DNA of 15,340 bases. It comes from Sulfurimonas sp. GTDB lineage: Bacteria > Campylobacterota > Campylobacteria > Campylobacterales > Sulfurimonadaceae. The translations under genes were made by a program, and so were the position numbers. The DNA is taken from assembly GCA_027858865.1 (NCBI GenBank), contig JAQIBW010000070.1:1-15340 (forward strand), in the 5' to 3' direction. Every line of letters starts with the position of its first letter. Positions within the stretch are counted from its first letter, which is position 1. The notes beneath the pieces were generated by a model. It did no database searches. It was not told the DNA's origin and saw only the letters and a list, made by a program, of their open reading frames with translations. Shown here piece by piece: positions 8,570 to 14,900 of the stretch.

Positions 8570-8620
8570 AAAGTATATATTTCTATCACATAGTTGATAC
8601 TTTCATTTTAAATTTATTTT
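8570..8620 (+). terminator. Possible weak terminator after glmS
   Basis: A 7-bp perfect stem AAAGTAT (8570-8576) with ATACTTT (8597-8603) encloses a small inner CTAT/ATAG stem and is followed by a T-rich tract. The stem is all A/T except for one pair, so termination would be weak. It lies 21 bp after the glmS stop and could also simply be A/T-rich chance. Confidence 0.25.
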
Positions 8621-8628
8621 TTATTTGG

Positions 8629-8634
8629 TATTAT
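8629..8634 (+). promoter_or_regulatory. Candidate -10 box for the diguanylate cyclase gene
   Basis: TATTAT lies 38 bp before the start codon at 8672 in a long T-rich stretch typical of sigma-70 promoters of this phylum. No convincing -35 box is at the right distance; TTGATA at 8594-8599 is too far (29 bp). Confidence 0.35.
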
Positions 8635-8671
8635 CTATAGGTCTAATTAAAATTAACAAAACTGGATTAAT

Positions 8672-10525
8672 ATGCAAACAAAATCTAAACTTCTCTTTAT
8701 AGTAGCAATAATGCTACGTGGTCGAACAACTGCACCAATCAGCATTAGATCGTTAAATTTTAGAGATTACAGCATCAAAAGTGCTGTAGAAAAATCAAAA
8801 ATGACTGCAACTATTGTCAAAGACGGTTTAACTGCGCATATGGTCAATGGAATGATGGATAAAAGAGAGTATTTTTTACATCAGATATCTGTTAATAATG
8901 ATGAAGTTAAATCTTTATGGTTGGCTAGAAGCGAAAATGTTATTAAGCAATATGGTGAAGGCTTTAATGATGAAACCGTAAGAGATGAGATTGATAAAAA
9001 AGTTTTAAGAACTGGGGAAACGGTAAGAGAAATCATTGAAAATTCCAATGAGATTACTCTAAGAGTTACGATTCCTTATAAAGCAACTGTTGATGGGGGA
9101 GATACCAACTGTTTAACATGTCATAATGTTAAGAGAGGTGATACTCTTGGCGTCATAAGCATGGAGTTTGATATCAGTGATATGAGAACAAGCGGTATGT
9201 TTACGATTTTAAGAATACTTGGAATTAATCTGCTATTTTTAGTCATTGTTCTTTTTCTACTAAATTACTATGTTACTCCGTACATGAAACTATTTTCTAA
9301 CTTACAAAATGGAATCAAAAAAGCATATAGCGGAGATTTTACTCATAAATTTGAAACTACTGTAGGTGGAGATGCTAAAAGTATTGTAGATCAAATAAAT
9401 ACACTCTTTTCAAAGATGCAAGAAACATTTGGAGATATAAAATACAACCTTGCAACATTTATTCCTCAAGGATGTGTTTCTTCTGCTGATCCTCTACATG
9501 AAGCAAAAACAATTATTAATGAACTTTCCGATGTATATAAGTTTAAAAAGACTATAGAGCTAGATGCTTCAAAAGATGAAGTATATACAAGAATTATTGA
9601 TATACTAAAAATAAAGTATCATCTAAAGAACTTTGCACTATATGAAGTAAATAATATAACGCATGAAAGACAACTATTTTTCTCTACTGATAATAATGCT
9701 CAAATATGCCAAGAAAAAGTCAATAAAAATGCTGGTGAATGTAGAGCGTACAGAACTAAGAGTGTAACTATATCTACTGAATTTCCAAACTTATGTCAGG
9801 CATGTTTATCAGAAAAACAAAACTATGTGTGTATACCATTCACAATAAATAATGATGTGTCTTTAACTATTTCTATTACTGGAGACAGTGAAGATGAGAT
9901 TGAAGAATTTACATCACTTATAACTAGTATTAAGCACTATTTTGAAGCTGCTAAGCCTGTAATCGAGAGTCAAATACTTATGGAAAAACTTAGAGATACA
10001 TCACTTAGAGATGGTATGACAGGTCTTTATAACAGAAGATTCTTGGAAGAAGTGATAGATAAAATAATGCATCAGGCACACAGATCAAAAGATACTTATT
10101 CTGTATTGATGCTAGATGTTGACTTCTTTAAAATGGTTAACGATACATACGGACATGATGTAGGTGATAGAGTAATCGTTGAAATTGGTAAAGTTTTAAA
10201 AGATAATATTCGTGATTCAGACTTAGCTATTAGATATGGTGGAGAAGAATTTGTTGTAATGCTACATAATGCAAGTGATGAAGGAACTCAAGAAGTCGCT
10301 CAGAAAATTCATGATGTCTTTGGTGCTTTATCGTTTGATGTGGGAACAGGTGAAACACTAAGAAAGACTATGAGTATAGGAATTTCTAAATTTCCTATAG
10401 ACGGAGACACGATTTGGAAGGCTATCAAGTTAGCTGATACTGCTCTATATGTTGCTAAGACAACAGGTAGAAATAAGATTGTTCACTATGAGAAAAAGAT
10501 GTCAGAAAACGAAGACCTCCGTTAG
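8672..10525 (+). CDS. Membrane diguanylate cyclase with periplasmic CxxCH haem motif and Cys-rich GAF-like domain
   Basis: The C-terminal domain (about 445-607) is a GGDEF diguanylate cyclase making cyclic di-GMP from GTP. It has GMTGLYNRRF (448-457), DVDFFKMVNDTYGHDVGD, the active site GGEEF (523-527) and the inhibitory I-site RDSD (514-517). Residues about 30-170 form an extracytoplasmic sensor of the Tll0287/DUF3365 type with C147-L-T-C150-H151, the covalent haem c motif. A clear membrane helix covers about 182-201, followed by a HAMP-like linker (about 202-255). The middle domain (about 285-430) looks GAF-like and carries C346, C357, C375, C378 and C387, possibly a redox or metal site. 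The expected first membrane helix is poor: the apolar run LLFIVAIML is only nine residues and is broken by RGR at 16-18. The start has GGA five bases upstream. Output and haem binding are inferred from motifs; the signal sensed is unknown. Confidence 0.88.
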   Translation: MQTKSKLLFIVAIMLRGRTTAPISIRSLNFRDYSIKSAVEKSKMTATIVKDGLTAHMVNGMMDKREYFLHQISVNNDEVKSLWLARSENVIKQYGEGFNDETVRDEIDKKVLRTGETVREIIENSNEITLRVTIPYKATVDGGDTNCLTCHNVKRGDTLGVISMEFDISDMRTSGMFTILRILGINLLFLVIVLFLLNYYVTPYMKLFSNLQNGIKKAYSGDFTHKFETTVGGDAKSIVDQINTLFSKMQETFGDIKYNLATFIPQGCVSSADPLHEAKTIINELSDVYKFKKTIELDASKDEVYTRIIDILKIKYHLKNFALYEVNNITHERQLFFSTDNNAQICQEKVNKNAGECRAYRTKSVTISTEFPNLCQACLSEKQNYVCIPFTINNDVSLTISITGDSEDEIEEFTSLITSIKHYFEAAKPVIESQILMEKLRDTSLRDGMTGLYNRRFLEEVIDKIMHQAHRSKDTYSVLMLDVDFFKMVNDTYGHDVGDRVIVEIGKVLKDNIRDSDLAIRYGGEEFVVMLHNASDEGTQEVAQKIHDVFGALSFDVGTGETLRKTMSIGISKFPIDGDTIWKAIKLADTALYVAKTTGRNKIVHYEKKMSENEDLR

Positions 10526-10535
10526 TAAAGAGTCA

Positions 10536-10624
10536 AAATAGCAGCGCATTTACTGCGTTGTTGTTTTTTGTCATACACAATAGTGCACTTCCTCAAACAC
10601 GCCTTGTAACTACACTACTCTTTT
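10536..10624 (-). repeat. Left arm of an imperfect ~88-bp inverted repeat
   Basis: The reverse complement of this stretch aligns with 10859-10945 over about 88 columns at roughly three-quarters identity by eye, with a 1-base gap and a gap of two to three bases. Longest shared blocks are AAAGAGT, GTGTA, GAGGAAGTG, ATGAC and GCTATTT. It includes the terminator-like hairpin behind the diguanylate cyclase gene. Confidence 0.85.
10539..10569 (+). terminator. Rho-independent terminator of the diguanylate cyclase gene
   Basis: Starting 14 bp after the stop codon, AGCAGCGCA (10540-10548) pairs with TGCGTTGTT (10554-10562) around the loop TTTAC, nine pairs including two G-U wobbles, followed closely by six T bases (10564-10569). 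The hairpin is part of the left inverted-repeat arm. Confidence 0.7.
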
Positions 10625-10671
10625 AACTTTTACAATTTTAGAATTTTACTTTTTGTATTTTTACTAGCTTT

Positions 10672-10754
10672 AGGAAGTAGGACTTTAGTCCCGCAAAAAA
10701 GCGAGGCTCATCGTGGAGAACGCCACGGGTTAGCGTTCCTAAAAGCCTCACTTC
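10672..10754. repeat. REP/BIME-like palindromic element
   Basis: The element starts with GTAG (10677-10680) and a short palindrome GGACTTTAGTCC (10680-10691). It continues into a larger hairpin with outer stem GCGAGGCT/AGCCTCAC (10701-10708 with 10744-10751) and inner stem GAACGC/GCGTTC. A GTAG-type tetranucleotide beside a palindrome is the usual form of REP sequences mobilised by RAYT transposases. No such transposase is in the window. The family assignment is inferred from structure only. Confidence 0.55.
10695..10751 (-). terminator. Terminator-like hairpin for transcripts coming from mrp
   Basis: Read on the minus strand, GTGAGGCT pairs with AGCCTCGC through one G-U wobble, encloses an inner GAACGC/GCGTTC stem, and is followed directly by six U residues (A bases at 10695-10700 on the plus strand). 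This has the form of a Rho-independent terminator about 220 bp after the mrp stop. It overlaps the REP-like element. Confidence 0.5.
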
Positions 10755-10858
10755 AAAAACATTCCATGCTTGTTCCAAAATATATCGTAAAGAAAACCAT
10801 AGAGTAAGAAAAAATTAAATTTATAAAGGAAAATAACAAATACAGTTGTAAGGAATTT

Positions 10859-10945
10859 AAAGAGTGGTGTAATTGCTAGGCGTGGTCGAGGAAGTGTACT
10901 TTAGTACATGACGAGAGTAACAACGACGCAAGTGCGCCGCTATTT
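10859..10945 (+). repeat. Right arm of the imperfect ~88-bp inverted repeat
   Basis: It matches the reverse complement of 10536-10624. Two short hairpins are kept in both arms by paired changes: TGTAC-TTTA-GTACA here against TGCAC-TATT-GTGTA in the left copy, and CGACGCA/TGCGCCG here against CAACGCA/TGCGCTG. The arm ends 25 bp from the mrp stop codon. On the minus strand it offers the same hairpin that terminates the opposite gene, but its T-run is broken. Confidence 0.85.
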
Positions 10946-10969
10946 AAATTTCGTGAAGAGAAACTTACT

Positions 10970-12076
10970 CTACACCGAACAAGCACTAACCCCTGGGGGT
11001 GTTGTTGGTTGTACTGACTCGTTTGTTGCTCCACCAGCTGCATTAACAGCTTCAATAGTAGCCCAAATAGATTCAGCTGCTGCCATATATCTTTTTGCAC
11101 TCTCTGAAGTCGGGTTAACAAAAGTAATTGGTTTACCTTCATCTCCACCTGTTCTGATACTTGATTCGATTGGAATCTCTGCAATTATCTCAGTATCAAA
11201 CTCTTTAGCCATTGGACCAGAAGTTCCTTTACCAAAGATATCATACTCTACACCAGTATCTGGTGCGATAAATCCGCTCATATTTTCAACTATTCCAGCG
11301 ATTGGAATATTAAGTTTTTTAAACATATCTAATGAACGACGAGAGTCATCAATAGAAACAGCTTGAGGAGTTGTAACTACAAGTCCTGCAGTTACAGGTA
11401 CACTTTGAGCTAAAGTAAGCTGAGCGTCACCTGTTCCTGGAGGCATATCTATAACTAAAACATCTAACTCAGACCATAAGATATCTCTTAAGAACTGCTC
11501 AATTGCCTTCATAATCATAGCACCACGCCACATAAGTGACTGACCTTCTTCCATAAGTGAACCCATAGACATCATCTCAATACCATAAGCTTTAATAGGA
11601 AGAACTTTGTTCCCGTTAACTTCTGGTTTAACATCTGAAACACCCATCATACGAGGGATATTTGGACCATAAATATCAGCATCTAAAAGACCGACTTTTT
11701 TGCCTTGAGCAGCAAGAGCAATAGCAATATTTACAGACGTAGTTGATTTACCAACCCCACCCTTACCAGAACTTACCATTAAAAAGTTTTTAACTTGTGG
11801 AGCAATATTTTTGCTTTTTGGCTTTGGCGCTTCTGGCATTTTTGGAGCATTAACATTACACTTAACATTTGAAGCACCAACAGCTTTAAGCTCAGTTGTT
11901 GAATCATCAATAATTTGTTGTGCAACTTCCGGAGCACTTGAAGTAATCTCTACATTGAAACTTACATCAGTTCCATTAATTTCTATACTATTAACAAAAC
12001 CAAAAGTAACGATATCCTTAGTAAAACCTGGATACATAACTTTTGATAGTGCTGAATTTACAATTTCATTAGTCAT
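10970..12076 (-). CDS. mrp: Mrp/ApbC/Nbp35-family P-loop ATPase, Fe-S cluster carrier, lacking CxxC
   Basis: Proteins of this family bind and hand over Fe-S clusters to target enzymes in the cytoplasm. The 368-residue product has an N-terminal MIP18/DUF59 domain (about 1-80). The ParA-like ATPase domain has the deviant Walker A GKGGVGKST (104-112), DADIYGPNIPRMMG (132-145), Walker B-like LVIDMPPGTGDAQL (207-220) and the family signature GIVENMSGF (261-269). After ENMS the family usually has a CxxC cluster site; here the segment is IAPDTGVEYDIFG, with no cysteine. Only C73 and C366 exist in the protein. The start ATG has AAGGA about 11 bases upstream. It lies downstream of thiC on the same strand, 125 bp apart, with its own likely promoter. 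In Salmonella, loss of ApbC impairs the Fe-S enzyme ThiC, so the pairing makes biological sense. Confidence 0.93.
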   Translation of the reverse strand: MTNEIVNSALSKVMYPGFTKDIVTFGFVNSIEINGTDVSFNVEITSSAPEVAQQIIDDSTTELKAVGASNVKCNVNAPKMPEAPKPKSKNIAPQVKNFLMVSSGKGGVGKSTTSVNIAIALAAQGKKVGLLDADIYGPNIPRMMGVSDVKPEVNGNKVLPIKAYGIEMMSMGSLMEEGQSLMWRGAMIMKAIEQFLRDILWSELDVLVIDMPPGTGDAQLTLAQSVPVTAGLVVTTPQAVSIDDSRRSLDMFKKLNIPIAGIVENMSGFIAPDTGVEYDIFGKGTSGPMAKEFDTEIIAEIPIESSIRTGGDEGKPITFVNPTSESAKRYMAAAESIWATIEAVNAAGGATNESVQPTTPPGVSACSV

Positions 12077-12108
12077 AATATATATTTTCCTTTAATTTAT
12101 TTCATCAC

Positions 12109-12126
12109 AGCCTCAGAAGTGAGGCT
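12109..12126 (-). repeat. Perfect 7-bp hairpin in the mrp leader
   Basis: AGCCTCA (12109-12115) and TGAGGCT (12120-12126) form a perfect stem with a 4-base loop. There is no T-run, so it is not a typical terminator. On the minus strand the 12-mer AAGCCTCACTTC (12128-12117) is identical to 10743-10754 on the plus strand at the end of the REP-like element, so this may be a small member or fragment of the same repeat family. It would lie in the 5' leader of mrp if the promoter at 12148-12156 is used. Confidence 0.6.
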
Positions 12127-12147
12127 TACGAAAATTTGATTTTTGAA

Positions 12148-12156
12148 ACTATAGCA
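12148..12156 (-). promoter_or_regulatory. Probable extended -10 promoter of mrp
   Basis: The minus strand reads TGCTATAGT here, an extended -10 (TGnTATAAT-like) element about 72 bp before the mrp start codon. It would allow mrp to be transcribed independently of thiC. Confidence 0.4.
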
Positions 12157-12163
12157 TATCTAA

Positions 12164-12184
12164 ATAAGACAAAAATTGTCTTAT
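12164..12184 (-). terminator. A/T-rich inverted repeat after thiC, possible terminator
   Basis: ATAAGACAA (12164-12172) and TTGTCTTAT (12176-12184) are perfect 9-bp arms around three A bases, 18 bp beyond the thiC stop. On the minus strand only a short T-rich stretch follows, so it may be a leaky terminator, an RNA-stabilising 3' hairpin, or an operator for the mrp promoter just downstream. Confidence 0.4.
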
Positions 12185-12201
12185 ATCAATAATTCTTTTT
12201 T

Positions 12202-13599
12202 TTAAGCTATAGCTTTTGCAGCTTCTGCTGCTTCTCTCTCTTTATTTTCTCTTGCAATCTGCTCAATAGCTTCTGGATTATCCATAATATTTTGAGTTAT
12301 CTTATAAGAACAAAATTTCGGTCCACACATAGAACAAAACTCTGCTTCTTTAAATACATCCTGAGGAAGAGTTTCATCGTGATACTCTCTAGCTCTTTCA
12401 CCATCAAGTGCAAGCTCAAACTGTTTTTCCCAGTCAAAACCGTATCTAGCATCACTCATAGCATCATCAACATCTCTTGCACCTTTACGACCACGGGCAA
12501 TATCAGCAGCATGAGCCGCTATTTTATAAGCAATGATACCTTCACGAACATCATCAGCATTTGGAAGACCTAGATGCTCTTTAGGCGTTACATAACATAA
12601 CATACTAGCTCCATGCCATCCACCAACAGCAGCACCAATAGCTGAAGAGATATGATCATATCCAGCCGCGATATCAGTAACTAATGGTCCTAAAATATAA
12701 AATGGTGCTTCGTGACAAAGCTCACGCTGAAGTTTCATATTACGTTCAATTTGATTTAAAGGAACGTGACCAGGACCTTCTATCATTATTTGAACATTTT
12801 TTTCCCAAGCTCTTAAAGTTAAGTCACCTAAAACTTTAAGCTCACCTAGCTGTGCATCATCAGATGCATCTGCTAAACAACCAGGGCGAAGTGAATCACC
12901 AAGACTAAGTGAAACATCATATTTTGCACAGATATCTAAGATATCATCGAATGCAGTATAAAATGGATTTTCTCTATGGTAATGCATCATCCATGCAGCC
13001 ATAAGTGAACCACCACGACTTACAATTCCCATTTTTCTTTTTGCGATTTTAGGCATAGTCTCTAGTAAAAAACCAGCATGAATAGTAAAGTATGAAACAC
13101 CTTGCTTAGCTTGACGTTCCAAAACTTCTAACATTACTTCTATGCTAAGGTCTTCAATCTTATTACCAACATCATGAAGGATTTGATAAATAGGAACAGT
13201 ACCTATAGGAATCTTAGAAGATCCAATAACGGCTCTACGGATCTCATCCAAATCTCCACCAGTTGACAGGTCCATTGCTGTATCAGCATGGTAGTGCTGA
13301 GATACTTGCATCTTCTCTACTTCACCAGCAACATCAGATGCTATCGCCGATGAACCAATGTTAGCATTGATTTTACATTTAGATGCAATTCCAATAGCCA
13401 TTGGCTCTAACGATGTGTGATTTATGTTTGCAGGTATTATCATTCTACCTCTAGCTATTTCACTTCTTACAAGTTCAGGAGATAAATCTTCTACTTTTGC
13501 AACGTACTCCATCTCCTCAGTTATTATGCCTTGTTTAGCATAATACATTTGAGTTCTAACAGTATCATTTTCTCTTTTTTTTACCCATGAAGTTCTCAT
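12202..13599 (-). CDS. thiC: Phosphomethylpyrimidine synthase (HMP-P synthase)
   Basis: ThiC is a radical-SAM enzyme that rearranges aminoimidazole ribotide into 4-amino-5-hydroxymethyl-2-methylpyrimidine phosphate, the pyrimidine half of thiamine. The C-terminal cluster motif C422-S-M-C425-G-P-K-F-C430 (CxxCx4C) binds the [4Fe-4S] cluster. Other family motifs include RGRMIIPANINH, RGGSLMAAWM, SLGDSLRPGC, MIEGPGHVPLNQI and GPLVTDIAAGYDHI. The frame opens at 13611, but the ATG at 13599 is preferred because GGAG (overlapping the first ATG) lies six bases before it, giving 465 residues. This is the short bacterial form without the N-terminal extension. The Ala-rich tail ends AAKAIA. No TPP riboswitch motif (CUGAGA) was found in the 161 bp upstream. 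It shares that spacer divergently with ispDF. Downstream is mrp, whose relatives supply Fe-S clusters to ThiC. Confidence 0.97.
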   Translation of the reverse strand: MRTSWVKKRENDTVRTQMYYAKQGIITEEMEYVAKVEDLSPELVRSEIARGRMIIPANINHTSLEPMAIGIASKCKINANIGSSAIASDVAGEVEKMQVSQHYHADTAMDLSTGGDLDEIRRAVIGSSKIPIGTVPIYQILHDVGNKIEDLSIEVMLEVLERQAKQGVSYFTIHAGFLLETMPKIAKRKMGIVSRGGSLMAAWMMHYHRENPFYTAFDDILDICAKYDVSLSLGDSLRPGCLADASDDAQLGELKVLGDLTLRAWEKNVQIMIEGPGHVPLNQIERNMKLQRELCHEAPFYILGPLVTDIAAGYDHISSAIGAAVGGWHGASMLCYVTPKEHLGLPNADDVREGIIAYKIAAHAADIARGRKGARDVDDAMSDARYGFDWEKQFELALDGERAREYHDETLPQDVFKEAEFCSMCGPKFCSYKITQNIMDNPEAIEQIARENKEREAAEAAKAIA

Positions 13600-13723
13600 A
13601 GTTATCTCCATATATTATGTATTAGTATGTGCAAATATAATCAAATAAAGTTAAAGTAGCATTAAGGGGTTCAAATAAACACAATTATTGATATAAACAA
13701 GAGAAAAAAAAGCTTTGGGAGTG

Positions 13724-13729
13724 TATACT
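13724..13729 (+). promoter_or_regulatory. Candidate -10 box for ispDF
   Basis: TATACT preceded directly by TG lies 32 bp before the TTG start of ispDF. No -35 match is seen at 16-18 bp. Placement is plausible but other A/T-rich hexamers in the spacer could serve. Confidence 0.3.
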
Positions 13730-13760
13730 TTCGTAACACTTTTCAAACACAGGAGTATAT

Positions 13761-14900
13761 TTGGCTGACGTAACACTTGTATTACTTGCTGCTGGTAGTT
13801 CTAGTCGCTTCCTTTGCGATGTTAAGAAGCAGTGGTTAAGGATTGGAAATGAGCCTTTATGGCAATATGTAGCCCGAAAGTGTGTAGAAACTAAACTCTT
13901 TAACAAAATTATTATCACTGCATCAAGTGATGATATTGAGTTTATGAAGAGTTATGATTCTTTTACATTTGTAAAAGGTTCTACCACGAGACAAAGTTCT
14001 TTAAATAATGCTTTAAAAGAGGTTGATAGTGAGTACGTTCTTGTTAGTGATATAGCAAGATCTTGCATCAGCGAAGAGTTTTTGAAAAAAATTATAAGTA
14101 AAAAAGGTGAAGCTGACTGTATAGTTCCTTACTTAAAAGTTAGTGACACTGTTGTATATGAGAATGAAACTATAGATAGAGATAAAGTAAAGAGGGTTCA
14201 AACTCCTCAACTTTCTCGTACATCTGTATTAAAAGATTCTTTAAATACAAACATAGAGTTTACCGATGAGAGTAGTGCCATTGTAGCAAATGGCGGTTCA
14301 AGAGAGTTTATTCTTGGTGAAAATGAAGCCAATAAGATAACCTTTATAAGAGATTTGAACCAGTTATCATGTTTATCAAAGCCCTCAACTGATATTCTTA
14401 GTGGTACAGGCTTCGATGTTCATGCTTTTGATGACAACGAAGATATGTATTTAGGCGGAGTTAAGATAGATTCTAGCTTTGGGTTTAAAGCGCATAGTGA
14501 TGGAGATGTTGCCATTCATGCTCTTATAGATGCTCTTTTAGGAGCGGCTGGCATGGGTGATATTGGAGATAGTTTTCCAGATAGTAGTGATGAGTACAAA
14601 AATATTGATTCAAAGATTCTACTTCAAAGAGTTGTTAATAAAATATACAACTTTGGTTTTGTTATTGTAAATGTCGATTTAACAATAGCAGCTCAGACGC
14701 CAAGGATTGGCAAGTACAAATTGCAAATGAGAAAGACTATCGCAGAGATTTTAAACTGTGAAAGCTCACGAGTAAACATAAAAGCTACAACAACTGAAAA
14801 ACTCGGCTTTATTGGTCGAAGTGAAGGTGTTGGCGTTATTGCAAATGCAAATTTAAAATATTTTGATTGGACCAAAGTCCAGAGTAAAGGTAACCATTGA
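13761..14900 (+). CDS. ispDF: Bifunctional IspD/IspF isoprenoid (MEP pathway) enzyme
   Basis: This fusion carries two non-consecutive steps of the cytoplasmic MEP pathway: IspD transfers CMP to methylerythritol phosphate, and IspF cyclises the later CDP-ME 2-phosphate to MEcPP. Residues 1 to about 210 are IspD, with LAAGSSSRF near the N-terminus, KKQW, and R145-V-Q-T-P-Q150. The canonical HDAARP segment reads SDIARS, a mild departure. Residues about 217-372 are IspF, with metal ligands D219, H221 (GFDVHAF) and H253, spaced exactly as D8, H10 and H42 of E. coli IspF, HSDGDV at 245-250, and TTTEKLGFIGRSEG. The start is TTG at 13761 with AGGAG five bases upstream. Fused IspDF is typical of Campylobacterota and Alphaproteobacteria. 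Its TGA stop overlaps the TTG start of the next gene. Confidence 0.95.
   Translation: MADVTLVLLAAGSSSRFLCDVKKQWLRIGNEPLWQYVARKCVETKLFNKIIITASSDDIEFMKSYDSFTFVKGSTTRQSSLNNALKEVDSEYVLVSDIARSCISEEFLKKIISKKGEADCIVPYLKVSDTVVYENETIDRDKVKRVQTPQLSRTSVLKDSLNTNIEFTDESSAIVANGGSREFILGENEANKITFIRDLNQLSCLSKPSTDILSGTGFDVHAFDDNEDMYLGGVKIDSSFGFKAHSDGDVAIHALIDALLGAAGMGDIGDSFPDSSDEYKNIDSKILLQRVVNKIYNFGFVIVNVDLTIAAQTPRIGKYKLQMRKTIAEILNCESSRVNIKATTTEKLGFIGRSEGVGVIANANLKYFDWTKVQSKGNH

Larger units (their letters stand above)
10526..10969. other. Non-coding convergent intergenic region carrying structured repeats
   Basis: This 444-bp gap separates two genes that converge on it. No credible protein frame was found in it. 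It contains an imperfect inverted-repeat pair (10536-10624 and 10859-10945), a central palindromic element (10672-10754) and A/T-rich spacers. The right spacer (10755-10858) holds an AAAGGAAAA stretch resembling a ribosome site, but no gene follows it. Each arm begins close to the stop codon of its neighbouring gene and lies in the same orientation relative to that gene, so the arms may serve as 3'-end elements for both transcripts. Confidence 0.8.

Noticed and set aside
10755..10858. A short gene after the AAAGGAAAA stretch in the intergenic region
   Set aside because: No start codon at proper spacing leads to a meaningful frame; stops occur quickly in all frames.
10985..11000. GC-rich palindrome CCCCTGGGG near the mrp stop as part of a terminator
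   Set aside because: It lies within the mrp coding sequence (Pro-Pro-Gly) before the stop codon and is not followed by a T-run.
10908..11366. A plus-strand open frame of 152 codons overlapping the 3' half of mrp
   Set aside because: It is antisense to well-conserved Mrp coding sequence, begins inside the repeat arm, and resembles no protein family.
13600..13611. A thiC start four codons upstream (ATG at 13611)
   Set aside because: That ATG overlaps the GGAG that serves as ribosome site for the ATG at 13599, and it has no site of its own.
13600..13760. A TPP riboswitch before thiC
   Set aside because: No CUGAGA or matching ACCUGA elements on the minus strand; the spacer is A/T-rich and mostly taken by two divergent promoters.
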